64,000 nucleotides of DNA from NCBI RefSeq assembly GCF_020075705.1, contig NZ_JAIQUM010000002.1, forward strand, positions 1 through 64,000, given 5' to 3'. Within the stretch, counting starts at the first letter, position 1. Every line of letters starts with the position of its first letter. The notes under the pieces are model-generated. The model did not search any database, was not told the origin of the DNA, and saw only the letters and a list, made by a program, of their open reading frames with translations. Positions 43,488 to 52,308 of this stretch are shown one piece after another. The position numbers and the translations under genes were made by a program. The DNA is from Metabacillus rhizolycopersici (GTDB lineage Bacteria; Bacillota; Bacilli; Bacillales; Bacillaceae).

Positions 43488-43772
43488 TTACTCCTTCACT
43501 TCAAGCAAACTTAATGAATAGTTTCCAACTTGCCCTTTTTCATATAAATTTGTCATCGAAGTAGAATATTGCTGAATTCTCCCCCTAAACGATAGTTCTC
43601 TCTCAGGAATTTTCACATCAAATGTCCCTTGATAGAGCAATGTTGCTATATCATGATACTCCTCACTCGTAACTTCAAAGCAAACTGAAATTTCATATAA
43701 ATCATTCACTTTTCCTTGTTTAAAATCGTACACTTTAATTAAAGTATCATTTAATACTATTTCTTTAACCAT
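43488..43772 (-). CDS. DUF3219 family protein (YkvR-like)
   Basis: A 94-residue protein beginning MVKEIVLNDTLIKVYDFKQG, with VNDLYEISVCFEVTSEEYHD and VKIPERELSFRGRIQQYSTS. Length and sequence pattern resemble B. subtilis YkvR (DUF3219), a small beta-rich protein of unknown role. The ATG is set by GAGGGG 7 bases upstream; a much longer open frame upstream has no ribosome site. It is probably cotranscribed with the following LLM oxidoreductase. Confidence 0.75.
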   Translation of the reverse strand: MVKEIVLNDTLIKVYDFKQGKVNDLYEISVCFEVTSEEYHDIATLLYQGTFDVKIPERELSFRGRIQQYSTSMTNLYEKGQVGNYSLSLLEVKE

Positions 43773-43948
43773 GAATCGCCCCTCATTTTTCCTTTTATAA
43801 GAAATATAGCAGTTGAATAATAGAGTAGCAAATGTGCTGTTTGTTTTTAAAAGGTGTAGCGTCAGAAAAGTACGATTTATAGTATGCAAAGCAAAGAAAA
43901 ACATGAGCTACTTGAACTCATCTAGATAAAATGTCCTGAAGCGCAAAA

Positions 43949-44099
43949 GAACAAAAGCGCAAGCGCCTTGAACAGCCTCAGGCATAGCATAAGACGCTTT
44001 TGAATAAAAGGTGTTTTTTGCCTTCAATTCAAAAGTGGCTAGACCATAGAGGGTCCGGACGCTTGCGCTGGATGACGTGCGCTTATCCACAGTACAAAA
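43949..44099. repeat. Dispersed hairpin repeat, family I, copy C
   Basis: The outer ends AGCGCAAGCG and CGCTTGCGCT pair perfectly. An inner stem CTTTTGAAT / ATTCAAAAG (43997-44005, 44027-44035) plus AAGG/CCTT replaces the different inner stems of copies A and B. The tail TGCGCTTATCCACAGTAC is repeated at 45777-45793. Confidence 0.82.
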
Positions 44100-44112
44100 T
44101 TTTTATAATTTC

Positions 44113-44169
44113 CTAAAAAATAAAAAAGGAGACATGCCAATTAAGTTTCATCTTAATTAACACATCTCC
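44113..44169 (-). terminator. Terminator of hemZ
   Basis: On the minus strand GGAGATGTG ... CATGTCTCC with an inner TTAATTAAG / CTTAATT stem is followed by TTTTTTATTTTTT, directly downstream of the stop codon. Confidence 0.88.
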
Positions 44170-44177
44170 CTATCGCC

Positions 44178-45674
44178 TTACTCAGCAAACAGCTCTTCCA
44201 TAATTTTAATCTTCTCTTCTGTATAATGCTGAAATCCATCATTATAAGATTTAGGATCCTTAGGGTTTGCAAAATGAGTGATCTTCCTTGTTGAAGGATG
44301 AACAAATTTGCTTGCCGCCCCACAGCCGATTCCAATAATCGTTTGCTGCTCTTCCATAATCATAATATTGTAGATGCTATCCTGTCCTTTTAATGAATAG
44401 CCTACGTTTTCTAAGTTGCCGAGAATATTTTTTTGGCGATATAAATAGTAAGGTGCATAGCCATGCTCTCGCGTCCATTGGACAGCATGATCCATCATCG
44501 TACCTATTTCCTCACGACTCGCTACTTTATACTTATGTTTATTTTTCGTCATTTCAGAAGCTCGTTTAAACGATAATGTATGAACCGTCAATGATTCTGG
44601 CATAAGCTTAGCTGATTCTGAAAGCGAATAATCAAATTCTTCTACACCCTCACCAGGTAAACCAATAATTAGATCCATATTAATATTGTTCATGCCCCTA
44701 CTTCTAGCCAAATGAAACTTTTCAATTGTTTCTTCCACTGTATGGTGACGGCCAATTGCCTTTAATGTTTGTTGAATATACGATTGCGGATTTATACTAA
44801 TTCGATCAATTTTCCATTTGTTTAAAATATCAAGCTTCTCTGTCGTAATCGTATCAGGTCTACCAGCTTCAACAGTAATTTCCCTAATATTTTCAACACC
44901 AGGAAAAGACTCAACCATTTCCTCGTAGAGCATATCCATTTCTTCTGCCGTAATACTAGTAGGCGTTCCCCCGCCATAGTAAACAGTTGTAATCTTTATT
45001 CCTTTTTCCTTTAGCCAACGACCAATTTCCTTCATTTCATAATGCAATCCACCTAGAAATGAAGTAACAGACCCTTGACGTCCATTGATTGCATACGCTG
45101 GAAATGTGCAGTACGCACATTTTGTTGGACAAAATGGAATACCAATATAAATACTGACTTCATTTGAAAGAGTGTCAAGATCAGGAATAACCTGTAATTG
45201 TCGATCAACTATTTCCTTCATCAACTGAATTTTTTCATCAGAAAGCAAATATTCCTCTTTAAACATACGGTGAATCTCAAGCTCTGACATACCCTCTTGT
45301 CTTTTTTTGTGATAAAGCTTTGTCGGTCGGATACCTGTGAGAATTCCCCACTTTTGAATCATTCCCGTGTAGTCTTGAAGGATGGTTAAATACACGTAAG
45401 AAAGGGTATTTTTCACTTGTCTTAAACGATCCTTGCCTTCTAAGTACGATGGAATATCCTTTTCTCTAGTTGCTTCAAATTCCTTCCCATCTTCCGTACG
45501 TAAATATCCTTTAATTTGAATCCTCTCATTGCTCTCTTCAAAGGAAAACTCTGCTTCAAGGGTTGCATCACCTTTTGTAAAGCAGAGTTCAGTTTCTTCA
45601 AAAAATAAATTACCAATTAATCTTAATGGTCTATGGAAACGTTCATCATCTATACCTTTAATATAAATTTTCAT
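44178..45674 (-). CDS. hemZ: Oxygen-independent coproporphyrinogen dehydrogenase-like radical SAM protein HemZ
   Basis: A 498-residue protein. An N-terminal extension of about 165 residues, typical of Bacillus HemZ, precedes the radical SAM core with the cluster motif GIPFCPTKCAYCTFPAY (CxxxCxxC, near residue 180). TTVYYGGGTPTSI and the SAM-binding TVEAGRPDTIT segment follow, and the protein ends with a HemW/HemN-like C-terminal domain. HemZ is linked to anaerobic haem synthesis in B. subtilis, though some HemN-like proteins are haem chaperones. It is monocistronic; the ATG lies behind AAAGGTGA. Confidence 0.93.
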   Translation of the reverse strand: MKIYIKGIDDERFHRPLRLIGNLFFEETELCFTKGDATLEAEFSFEESNERIQIKGYLRTEDGKEFEATREKDIPSYLEGKDRLRQVKNTLSYVYLTILQDYTGMIQKWGILTGIRPTKLYHKKRQEGMSELEIHRMFKEEYLLSDEKIQLMKEIVDRQLQVIPDLDTLSNEVSIYIGIPFCPTKCAYCTFPAYAINGRQGSVTSFLGGLHYEMKEIGRWLKEKGIKITTVYYGGGTPTSITAEEMDMLYEEMVESFPGVENIREITVEAGRPDTITTEKLDILNKWKIDRISINPQSYIQQTLKAIGRHHTVEETIEKFHLARSRGMNNINMDLIIGLPGEGVEEFDYSLSESAKLMPESLTVHTLSFKRASEMTKNKHKYKVASREEIGTMMDHAVQWTREHGYAPYYLYRQKNILGNLENVGYSLKGQDSIYNIMIMEEQQTIIGIGCGAASKFVHPSTRKITHFANPKDPKSYNDGFQHYTEEKIKIMEELFAE

Positions 45675-46013
45675 TTAAAATCACCTTTACTCTTTTTAAA
45701 ACACTTCTTTTAGTGTACAAAACAATTCCCCTACAGGTCAATGTTAGATGTTAGAAGAACAAACTAGATGTCGTGCGCTTATCCACAGTACAAGAATTTT
45801 GGTGACTATGGAGATTTCCTTGACAGAAGTCCATAATCTATCGACTTTAATTGAAAATCTATCAACTTTTTGGACTTATCTATCATTCAGCAAATTTCCA
45901 CATCCATTGCTGAAGGTAATCTTCCAAGAACAAAAGCGCAAACTCCTGTCATATCTTTTGCTAGGACAAACATACAATAGTGATAAACCAAATTAATTTA
46001 GGAGGTGACACCA
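45675..46013. other. Intergenic region with decayed repeat fragments
   Basis: 45749-45795 (AGAACAAACTAGATG and TGCGCTTATCCACAGTAC) matches the tail of family I copy C, and AACAAAAGCGCAAACTCCTG near 45928 matches its beginning. The stretch between is unrelated. It appears to be a disrupted, degenerate copy. Otherwise only the ribosome site of the next gene is evident. Confidence 0.5.
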
Positions 46014-46343
46014 TTGAAAAAAATTGCTCCTCTCCTTATTCTTGTTGCAGCAATTGCCATCATTGGATACCTGGATTCCCCTCTATTTGCAGAAAGGGAA
46101 GATGCGATTACAAGTTTGCCTGTACCAACTGAGGAAACAGCCTCGGCAAATGCTTCAAATGATCAGAGCAACCAAGAATCCCAGCAAATACCTCTATTAG
46201 AAAGTAAACTAGTTGAAATAACAGAAGATGATGGATATTTCGTTGAAGTATATCGTGAATATGAGGTTTATAAGGATCATGAAGGCAACATCATTGAAAG
46301 TAAACCTACTGAAAATTATCAGTATTTGAGATATAAGGAATAG
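46014..46343 (+). CDS. Hypothetical exported/membrane-anchored protein, 109 aa
   Basis: It starts at a TTG 7 bases behind TAGGAGGTGA. The N-terminus is LKKIAPLLILVAAIAIIGYL, a signal or anchor segment. A low-complexity polar linker rich in E, S, N and Q follows, and then a small acidic C-terminal region (EDDGYFVEVYREYEVYKDHE). I do not recognise a family. It is likely secreted or membrane-tethered with an extracytoplasmic tail, and it is followed by its own terminator. Confidence 0.65.
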   Translation: MKKIAPLLILVAAIAIIGYLDSPLFAEREDAITSLPVPTEETASANASNDQSNQESQQIPLLESKLVEITEDDGYFVEVYREYEVYKDHEGNIIESKPTENYQYLRYKE

Positions 46344-46380
46344 GAAGTAAGCACGAGTGTCACATATTCATTACATGAAA

Positions 46381-46427
46381 GGATAGGGAAAGCAAAATCT
46401 AGATTAGCTTTCCCTATCCCTTTTCAA
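46381..46427 (+). terminator. Terminator after the 109-aa gene
   Basis: GGATAGGGAAAGC / GCTTTCCCTATCC with a 13-base loop is followed by CTTTTC. Confidence 0.8.
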
Positions 46428-46515
46428 CTACAAATGACGCCTTCAGCATGAATGAAAGGCGACCTTTTTGAATAAATATCATAACTTCATTTAAATATAT
46501 TAATCGAATTTAAGC

Positions 46516-47178
46516 TTAGGTTATAAGTTTATCCAAACGATTCACTAATAACTGCTGCCACTCAGAAGCCAATTCTTGCACGCCCAATACCCTTTTGATC
46601 CCTTCAACATCCTTTTGCTTATGAAAATAAATCTCATTTCCATAAAGAATCGATACTTGTTTTGCATGGGACTCTAATAAGGTAATGTTTGAATCTATTC
46701 GGACACTACCTTCTTCTAAAACACGGCATAAATAACCTGTAAACCCCGTTTGAACCATTCTTTTTAAAAGCAATGGATTACTCGTTCTCTTCGTAATCGT
46801 GCTACATGGAATTCTACCTTGAGTTACTTGAATAACAGCATCTCCAAGCCTAAAAATGTCTCCGATACATACATCCTTTTCGAGCATATTTGTGACGGTT
46901 ATATTCTCGCCAAATGTTGAGGGCGGCAATGCGTTGTTGAATTCTTTTTCCCAAAGCCGATAGTGTTCATATGGATAGACACATACAGCACGGTCAGGAC
47001 CACCATGATATCGTAAGTCTGCAACTCCATCTCCCCGAAAGCCTTCTTTCGTTAAGAATGCCTCCTCGATTGTTTGTTTACATATTCCTGTCTCGATTTC
47101 TTTGTCATCCCCATACGTCATTTTTTTCGGTAAGCCTATTGAAAAATTCTTCAGTTCTCCAACTTTACAAGTTTCCAT
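46516..47178 (-). CDS. MOSC domain-containing protein (YiiM/YflK type)
   Basis: A protein of about 220 residues with the MOSC core: FRGDGVADLRYHGGPDRAVCVYP near residue 47, STFGENITVTNM and the conserved cysteine region VTQGRIPCSTITKR near 125. MOSC proteins of this type act on N-hydroxylated substrates with a molybdenum cofactor or deliver sulfur. The ribosome site is weak; ATG at 47178 is preferred over a GTG 15 bases upstream. It is monocistronic. Confidence 0.85.
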   Translation of the reverse strand: METCKVGELKNFSIGLPKKMTYGDDKEIETGICKQTIEEAFLTKEGFRGDGVADLRYHGGPDRAVCVYPYEHYRLWEKEFNNALPPSTFGENITVTNMLEKDVCIGDIFRLGDAVIQVTQGRIPCSTITKRTSNPLLLKRMVQTGFTGYLCRVLEEGSVRIDSNITLLESHAKQVSILYGNEIYFHKQKDVEGIKRVLGVQELASEWQQLLVNRLDKLIT

Positions 47179-47246
47179 TGTGCAAGCACCCACTTTCTAT
47201 TATGATTTCAGCTTTTTGATTCGCTCAGCTGATTGCACGGTCTTCC

Positions 47247-48170
47247 CTACATAAAATCAAAATAATAACGAATCACATGAAAAAACACCGGTGCTGTATA
47301 CGTTAGGCTATCAACTCTCATTAAATAGCTTTCTTTCAACAAGTCGAATTTCTTATTCCCTATCAATAAATCACGCCTTAAGACTGATATCGTTAAACTT
47401 CCAAAAAAACCGCTAAAGCTGATAAGCACTCCTGACAAAATTCCAAATGTTAAATCAAGCGGTGTTAAATAAGGGTAAATGAGATATGATACGACTGTTG
47501 TGACGAAAGTAGCTCCGATAAATCCTTCCCATGTAATACTAGAGTTTGCTGAAGGGATCACCTTTCTTTTTCCACCATACATTGATAGGAAGTAATGAAC
47601 AATATCGTTGACCTGTGTTAAGATCACAAGAAATAATACTAAGTTTGCCCCATATTCCGGTGACGCAATTTGATAATAGGCTAAGTGACTTAAACCAAAT
47701 ACCATTAGCATTAAGCCCCATTGCGTTGAACTCACCGAACGTAAAAAACCACTCGTTCCTTTTCCGATTAATCTAGGTAATGGCAAAAATAAAAATACAT
47801 AAACCGGAATAAAGACAATAAACATGCCATACCAACCGATAAAAATCCAATAAAACTGTAAAGGAATTGCAAGGTACGCCCATAAAAATAATCGTCGATC
47901 CGCTTTCCTTGTTTTTTTCATCATCGAAAAATACTCTTTTAACCCAAAAAAACAAAGAACCATTAGAGATAACAATGAAACAACCGGATTAAATAGTGTT
48001 GCTAAACAAAACACAGCAAACATTCCCCACCATGTTTTCACCCGTACGAACACAGTAGAGAAATCTTTGGTAGGCTCTTTCCTTTTCACTACAGAAAACA
48101 TAATCGTAACGAAGGACACTCCTAAAAAAATCGTTATAAGTGTCCAAAGTGTCGTAACCAAATTTTTCAC
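47247..48170 (-). CDS. Phosphatidate cytidylyltransferase-like (CdsA family) membrane protein
   Basis: A 307-residue protein with about eight membrane segments. The C-terminal half carries the CTP_transf_1 elements VNDIVHYFLSMYGGKRKVIP, NSSITWEGFIGA, LRRDLLIGNKKFDLL and a final RVDSLTYTAPVFFH. The PGHGGxxDRxDS signature of housekeeping CdsA is modified (a SYLMRVDS-type end), as in the YnbB/paralogous group, so substrate may differ. Start is uncertain: GTG at 48170, or TTG at 48161, which has AGGTGA in front. It is divergent from the next gene. Confidence 0.75.
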   Translation of the reverse strand: MKNLVTTLWTLITIFLGVSFVTIMFSVVKRKEPTKDFSTVFVRVKTWWGMFAVFCLATLFNPVVSLLSLMVLCFFGLKEYFSMMKKTRKADRRLFLWAYLAIPLQFYWIFIGWYGMFIVFIPVYVFLFLPLPRLIGKGTSGFLRSVSSTQWGLMLMVFGLSHLAYYQIASPEYGANLVLFLVILTQVNDIVHYFLSMYGGKRKVIPSANSSITWEGFIGATFVTTVVSYLIYPYLTPLDLTFGILSGVLISFSGFFGSLTISVLRRDLLIGNKKFDLLKESYLMRVDSLTYTAPVFFHVIRYYFDFM

Positions 48171-48239
48171 CTGCTCTAAGTTGCATATTGTATAATTAAG
48201 GATAGATGAAATTGGAAAAATATTAAAGAGGGAAATTCA

Positions 48240-48788
48240 ATGAGATTGAAAAGCTATGTTTATATATTACTAACAGATACAGGGACACTTTTTACAAAAT
48301 CAATCAAAAAATATACGAAGGCACCTTATAACCATGCCTCGATCTCTTTTGATGCTGAATTAACAGAACTATATAGCTTTGGAAGGAAAAATCCGAATAA
48401 TCCGATTAACGGCGGTTTTGTAAAGGAAGATATTTTTACAGGTACGTATAGTAAATATCCTGAAACAACTTGTGTCATCTATAAACTTGAAGTATCTAAA
48501 CGGGATATTGAAAAAATGAAGAGAGTTTTAAATATTTTTAAAAAGAACCAAAAAAAGTTTCTATACAATCTTATCGGTGTACTGGGCGTTTCGTTAAATG
48601 AGCCAGTTGAATTTAGCAATTCTTACTTTTGCTCACAATTTGTCGCAGAAGTACTTCATCGATCTGGAATAAAACTATGGGACAAATTACCGGCCTTAAT
48701 TACTCCTGATGATTTTCGACAAAATGAGCAGTTAGTGTTCGTATACGAAGGAAAATTATTTGATTATGGGCATTTAAGAAAGACTTAA
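48240..48788 (+). CDS. Permuted NlpC/P60-like (YiiX/YaeF type) protein
   Basis: A 182-residue protein. The histidine of KYTKAPYNHASISFDAEL (near residue 32) and the cysteine of FSNSYFCSQFVAEVLHRSG (near 131) lie in the order H then C. This fits the circularly permuted NlpC/P60 superfamily of cysteine peptidases/amidases/acyltransferases acting on peptidoglycan or lipids. No signal peptide is obvious, only a hydrophobic strand at the start. GAGGGAAATTCA precedes the ATG. Substrate unknown. Confidence 0.72.
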   Translation: MRLKSYVYILLTDTGTLFTKSIKKYTKAPYNHASISFDAELTELYSFGRKNPNNPINGGFVKEDIFTGTYSKYPETTCVIYKLEVSKRDIEKMKRVLNIFKKNQKKFLYNLIGVLGVSLNEPVEFSNSYFCSQFVAEVLHRSGIKLWDKLPALITPDDFRQNEQLVFVYEGKLFDYGHLRKT

Positions 48789-48802
48789 TTAATTGAAACA
48801 CA

Positions 48803-48839
48803 AGAAGGGGGGAAGCCATAATAGCTTCTCCCCTTCTTC
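48803..48839. terminator. Bidirectional terminator between convergent genes
   Basis: AAGAAGGGGGGAAGC and GCTTCTCCCCTTCTT form a strong stem with an 8-base loop between the convergent NlpC-like and HAD genes. Confidence 0.85.
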
Positions 48840-48843
48840 ATTG

Positions 48844-49713
48844 TTATTGATCTATTTTTATTTTTCGCAAAAATTCTGCTCTTTGTTGCTTTCTAAAATG
48901 CTCCTTAACCATGTAAGCAACGCCTTGTTGATTGTTAGAGCGCGTCACCCAATCAGCTGCATGTTTTACTTCAAATGGTGCATTCCACATGGCAACTCCT
49001 AAACCTACTGAAGCAATCATACCAGCATCATCGTCTGCATCACCAATTGCGACTGTTTCTTCTAACGGAATTTTTAGATGGTTAGCTAGTGCGCGTAATC
49101 CATTTTCTTTAGAAGCACCCTTGCTTATTATTTCAATTTTTTTCGGTTGATTCACTTTTACATCAACCGTATTAAAAGCATCCATTACTAATTGTGCTGC
49201 TTCTTCCTTTTCTTCTTCCTTTGAAAAATGCACGTCAATCTTTGTAGCAGATACCGGTTCATCACGAAGCGAATCACCTAAAGAATCTACAAATTGCACT
49301 GGATAAAACATCGAATCAGATGTGTTAAGTATCGATTTACTAAGTAAATTAGACGCAATTCTTTTTTTATTCCCTATCGAAAAACGTTCATGTGTGAGTC
49401 GGATATTACATTTGAAATTCTCAAGCACTTGAACTAGATTGAATGTTAATTCTTCAGGAATTCTTTTTTCATATAAAGGCTCATCAAGTTTCTCAGAAAT
49501 AAATGCTCCCCCGTGTGTAACTAATAAAGAATCCACCTTTAACGCCTTAGCAATCTTTTTCGCTGATTGAAAATGTCTATTTGTCACAAACGTCACATAA
49601 ATCCCTTTATCTTTTACATATTCAATTGCTTCTTTCGTTGACGGCTGGAGGCGACCGTTCGAACGAAGCAAGGTTCCATCGATATTTAGTGCAAGTAACC
49701 GATAATGAGTCAC
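48844..49713 (-). CDS. HAD superfamily (Cof type) protein with altered nucleophile, YhaX-like
   Basis: A 289-residue type IIB HAD protein: motif I region RLLALNIDGTLLRSNGRLQ, motif II FVTNRH, the cap domain in the middle, lysine in KGASKENGLRALA and motif IV VAIGDADDDAGMIASVG. Motif I normally reads DxDGT with the first aspartate as nucleophile; here it is N-I-D-G-T, so phosphatase activity is doubtful. In length and sequence it resembles B. subtilis YhaX. The GTG start follows AGAAGGGGGA at 6 bases; a longer frame upstream lacks a site. Confidence 0.82.
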   Translation of the reverse strand: MTHYRLLALNIDGTLLRSNGRLQPSTKEAIEYVKDKGIYVTFVTNRHFQSAKKIAKALKVDSLLVTHGGAFISEKLDEPLYEKRIPEELTFNLVQVLENFKCNIRLTHERFSIGNKKRIASNLLSKSILNTSDSMFYPVQFVDSLGDSLRDEPVSATKIDVHFSKEEEKEEAAQLVMDAFNTVDVKVNQPKKIEIISKGASKENGLRALANHLKIPLEETVAIGDADDDAGMIASVGLGVAMWNAPFEVKHAADWVTRSNNQQGVAYMVKEHFRKQQRAEFLRKIKIDQ

Positions 49714-49944
49714 TGTGGTTCCCCCTTCTACTGATGTCAAAACCTATTATGAGATTATGTCCTTTTCATTAAAAATAGAACAACTGTAGAAGGTTGTCGG
49801 ATACTTTATCTAATCTTTACTGTGCTAAGAGCACCAATGAGCTGACTAATACAGTCGGCGTGACGCCCACCATGAATATTCCTCTCCATTGTGGGGGTTT
49901 TTCCACCAATCAAATAGAATTCATCACTACAACTGAAAAAATAA
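49714..49944. other. Intergenic region without recognised gene
   Basis: It contains CCATTGTGGGGGTTTTTCC near 49890, reminiscent of repeat family II, and AGGAATATTCATG on the minus strand (49868-49880), reminiscent of a tnpB-element right end. Neither is long enough to assign. No reading frame with a ribosome site was found. Confidence 0.3.
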
Positions 49945-49978
49945 AAAACAGAATAGTAAATTTACCATTCTGTTTCTA
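49945..49978 (-). terminator. Terminator of yheA
   Basis: AAACAGAATGGTAAA / TTTACTATTCTGTTT is followed on the minus strand by TTTATTTTTTC, 34 bases after the stop codon. Confidence 0.88.
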
Positions 49979-50011
49979 AAGGACGATGAAATTTTATGTA
50001 TGTTCCGCGAC

Positions 50012-50359
50012 TTAAAGACTTCCGTACATTTCTTCGAGTGGCTTCATGATAATCTTGTTTAATTCTGCTACAACCATGCTTAAACGTTGCTCTGCTGCCA
50101 TGAGTTGAGAAATTTTTTCATGTTGTTGGACAAGCTGAACAGATTTTTGCGCGTGATTAATTTCCTCTTCTGTAATTTCTTCCCCAGACATTTGCTTTTG
50201 TTGAAGATTTAATTGTATATTACGGAAGTTTTCAAACATTTTGCTTGCTTGTTCGTCTGCATTGACTTCATCGTATAGACGCTTAAGTGATTTAAAATCA
50301 TCACTTTCACGTAATGCTTTCTCTAATTTGTATGCAACATCATATAAATTTTCTGACAT
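50012..50359 (-). CDS. yheA: YlbF family protein YheA
   Basis: A 115-residue all-helical protein: LYDVAYKLEKALRESDDFK, FENFRNIQLNLQQKQMSGEE and VVAELNKIIMKPLEEMYG. This is the YlbF/YmcA-type helical bundle and resembles B. subtilis YheA in size and sequence. YlbF and YmcA act with YaaT on RNase Y; the role of YheA itself is not established. Next to the yheD/yheC genes, as in B. subtilis. GAAGGGAGGCT precedes the ATG. Confidence 0.88.
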   Translation of the reverse strand: MSENLYDVAYKLEKALRESDDFKSLKRLYDEVNADEQASKMFENFRNIQLNLQQKQMSGEEITEEEINHAQKSVQLVQQHEKISQLMAAEQRLSMVVAELNKIIMKPLEEMYGSL

Positions 50360-50612
50360 ATGATGAGCCTCCCTTCTATTATTGACCCTTGCAGGCTCTT
50401 CCTACACTATAACAAACTATGTTGAAAATTTCACTTTATGCCTTAAATTCCCCTTCTTAAGGATTACATGAAATCCACTATCATCTGCATCGATTTACTG
50501 TCTATAGATTTCTGGTGCTCATTGTTCCGCTCCATCCCCTACCGTTATTTAATCGCTCATAACCATTAACAACCACAACTTCACCGATTTTGTGCATAAA
50601 TCATACGATATT

Positions 50613-50826
50613 TATAAAGTGAGACTTCCATCAGTGGGGGTTTTCTGCATCCCCCACTGATGGTTAGCTAGACTTATCACGCTCAGGAACGCCACATCCT
50701 GTGGCTTCGCCTGACTTGGACTCAATCGTTCGTCGGATCTTTACGGGCAGTTATCTCCCACTTATCTTCTTTGCTTCTCTCGAATCTTGAAGCCGGAGTT
50801 TTACTGCCCGTTAAGGTGGGATAAAA
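50613..50826. repeat. Dispersed repeat family II, full-length copy
   Basis: About 214 bases, starting TATAAAGTGAGACTTCCATC. A perfect 13-bp hairpin (50628-50640 with 50651-50663) is followed by GGCTTCGCC-containing sequence. A second arm GGATCTTTACGGGCAGT ... TTTTACTGCCCGTTAAGG and CCCAC/GTGGG pairs at long range. Partial copies lie at 39245, 56431, 60511, 61711, 62303 and 63254. It occupies the gap before the yheD gene together with unremarkable sequence from 50360. Confidence 0.8.
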
Positions 50827-50884
50827 CACCTACCTATGAGCAGCTTAGAACATGTCCTTACGACTACCAAATGAGGGGTTTGTC

Positions 50885-52246
50885 ATGAAACAGAAGATGA
50901 TAGAAATTACACCTTTAGTAACAACTTCAAGACCATACTTTTGTGAAATAAGCGAAGGATTAAGGGCACATTTAGGTCTTCCTAAATCGCTACATTCATT
51001 GAAAATTGGTTGTGGAATGCATACTGTATCATGTCCAATCGTATTTATTAATAAGGACCATCTCTGTTTGTCTCTTTCTGAACAAATTTTGGATGAACTC
51101 CATTTACCAATAGAATCTTGTTTCATCCAAGGAAAGTTAGTAAACCAACAGCAGCTTCAACTCGGTCCAATCGTTGGGTTGTTAACAGAGATAAGAAAGA
51201 CAGATAGTGGTGTAAGCTTTGGATCGATTCATGAGTTTTGTGAAGAGCTTGCCACATTTTGTGCAACAAACGGCATATTTTTTTATATTTTTTCCTTATC
51301 TACTTACAACAAGGATCAATTAAGCGGTTATATCTTCAATCAAAATGAATGGATTCAGGCAATCGTTCCCTATCCAGATGTAGTTCATAATCGTATTCAT
51401 TCCAGAAATCTTGAGCAATCTACTCGTTTTTTGCAAGTCAAATCTGATTTGATTGAAAATAAAGTACCTTATTTTAATCATCGGTTTTTAAATAAATGGG
51501 AGGTACATCAAATTTTATCTGCGAGTGAACACCTTACCCCCTATTTACCTAAAGGTCAGTTATTAGAATCAAAATCCACGCTAGAGAATATGCTCAAAGA
51601 TACAAAGGATCTCTTCATAAAACCGATTAATGGCAGTCAGGGGAAGAGAATTTTTAGAGTAGTGGAAAAAGAAGATGGTTCATACCTTCTTGATTTCACG
51701 ACATTTTCTGGAGAAATCAAAAAAGAATATGATACATTTCAGCAACTCTATTTAACACTCTACCCTCGTTTAAAAAGAGAAGGCTTTATGTTACAAGAAA
51801 CCATTCAGCTTCAAAATTATAAAAATCATACACTTGATTTCCGTATTTTATGTCACAAAAAGGATGGTTATCAATGGAAGGTTTCCTCGGCTGTGGCTAG
51901 AATTTCTGGTGAAAACCAATTTGTTGCGAACCTAGCAAGAGGTGGTAACCTACTCCCAATAAAAGATGTTTTATTTGAACTTTATGGTGACAAAGAAGGG
52001 CTACATTTACGAAAGATGCTAGCTGAGCTTTCGTTGGAAATTGTCAATATTATTTATCTTCATGCCGGTGGTGAATTTGCTGAATTCGGGATTGACCTCG
52101 CCTTTGATCAAGCTGGTCATCCTTGGATCATTGAAGTAAATACGAAACCATCGAAATCGGAAGAGAATCAAAAGAAGGGAAGGATTCGCCCCTCAGCACG
52201 AGCTATCATCCATTATTGTGTATTTTTGTCCCACTTTAACGAATAG
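50885..52246 (+). CDS. yheD: YheD-type ATP-grasp spore coat-associated protein, first copy
   Basis: A 453-residue protein of the YheC/YheD family. The N-terminal region holds QLGPIVGLLTEIRKTDSG. The C-terminal ATP-grasp has LFIKPINGSQGKRIFRVVEK (phosphate loop), a lysine/arginine region DFRILCHKKDGYQWK and the metal-binding end WIIEVNTKPSKSEENQKKG. B. subtilis YheC and YheD are endospore coat-associated; ligase substrates are unknown. ATG 50885 is set by GAGGGG 7 bases before. It is first of four tandem paralogues in one operon. Confidence 0.88.
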   Translation: MKQKMIEITPLVTTSRPYFCEISEGLRAHLGLPKSLHSLKIGCGMHTVSCPIVFINKDHLCLSLSEQILDELHLPIESCFIQGKLVNQQQLQLGPIVGLLTEIRKTDSGVSFGSIHEFCEELATFCATNGIFFYIFSLSTYNKDQLSGYIFNQNEWIQAIVPYPDVVHNRIHSRNLEQSTRFLQVKSDLIENKVPYFNHRFLNKWEVHQILSASEHLTPYLPKGQLLESKSTLENMLKDTKDLFIKPINGSQGKRIFRVVEKEDGSYLLDFTTFSGEIKKEYDTFQQLYLTLYPRLKREGFMLQETIQLQNYKNHTLDFRILCHKKDGYQWKVSSAVARISGENQFVANLARGGNLLPIKDVLFELYGDKEGLHLRKMLAELSLEIVNIIYLHAGGEFAEFGIDLAFDQAGHPWIIEVNTKPSKSEENQKKGRIRPSARAIIHYCVFLSHFNE

Positions 52247-52308
52247 GAAGACATCCAAGTTTGATTATGTATAAGTTCAATCTACGATATAAGGTTGTGT
52301 AGGAATGA

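Noticed and set aside
45748..45996. Plus-strand open frame of 82 codons
   Set aside because: It is composed of fragments of the dispersed repeat family I and AT-rich spacer, without ribosome site.
49790..49910. Possible decayed tnpB-element end in the gap before yheA
   Set aside because: Only short similarities (GGAATATTCATG) to the right ends at 32.5 and 56.6 kb; too little to call an element.
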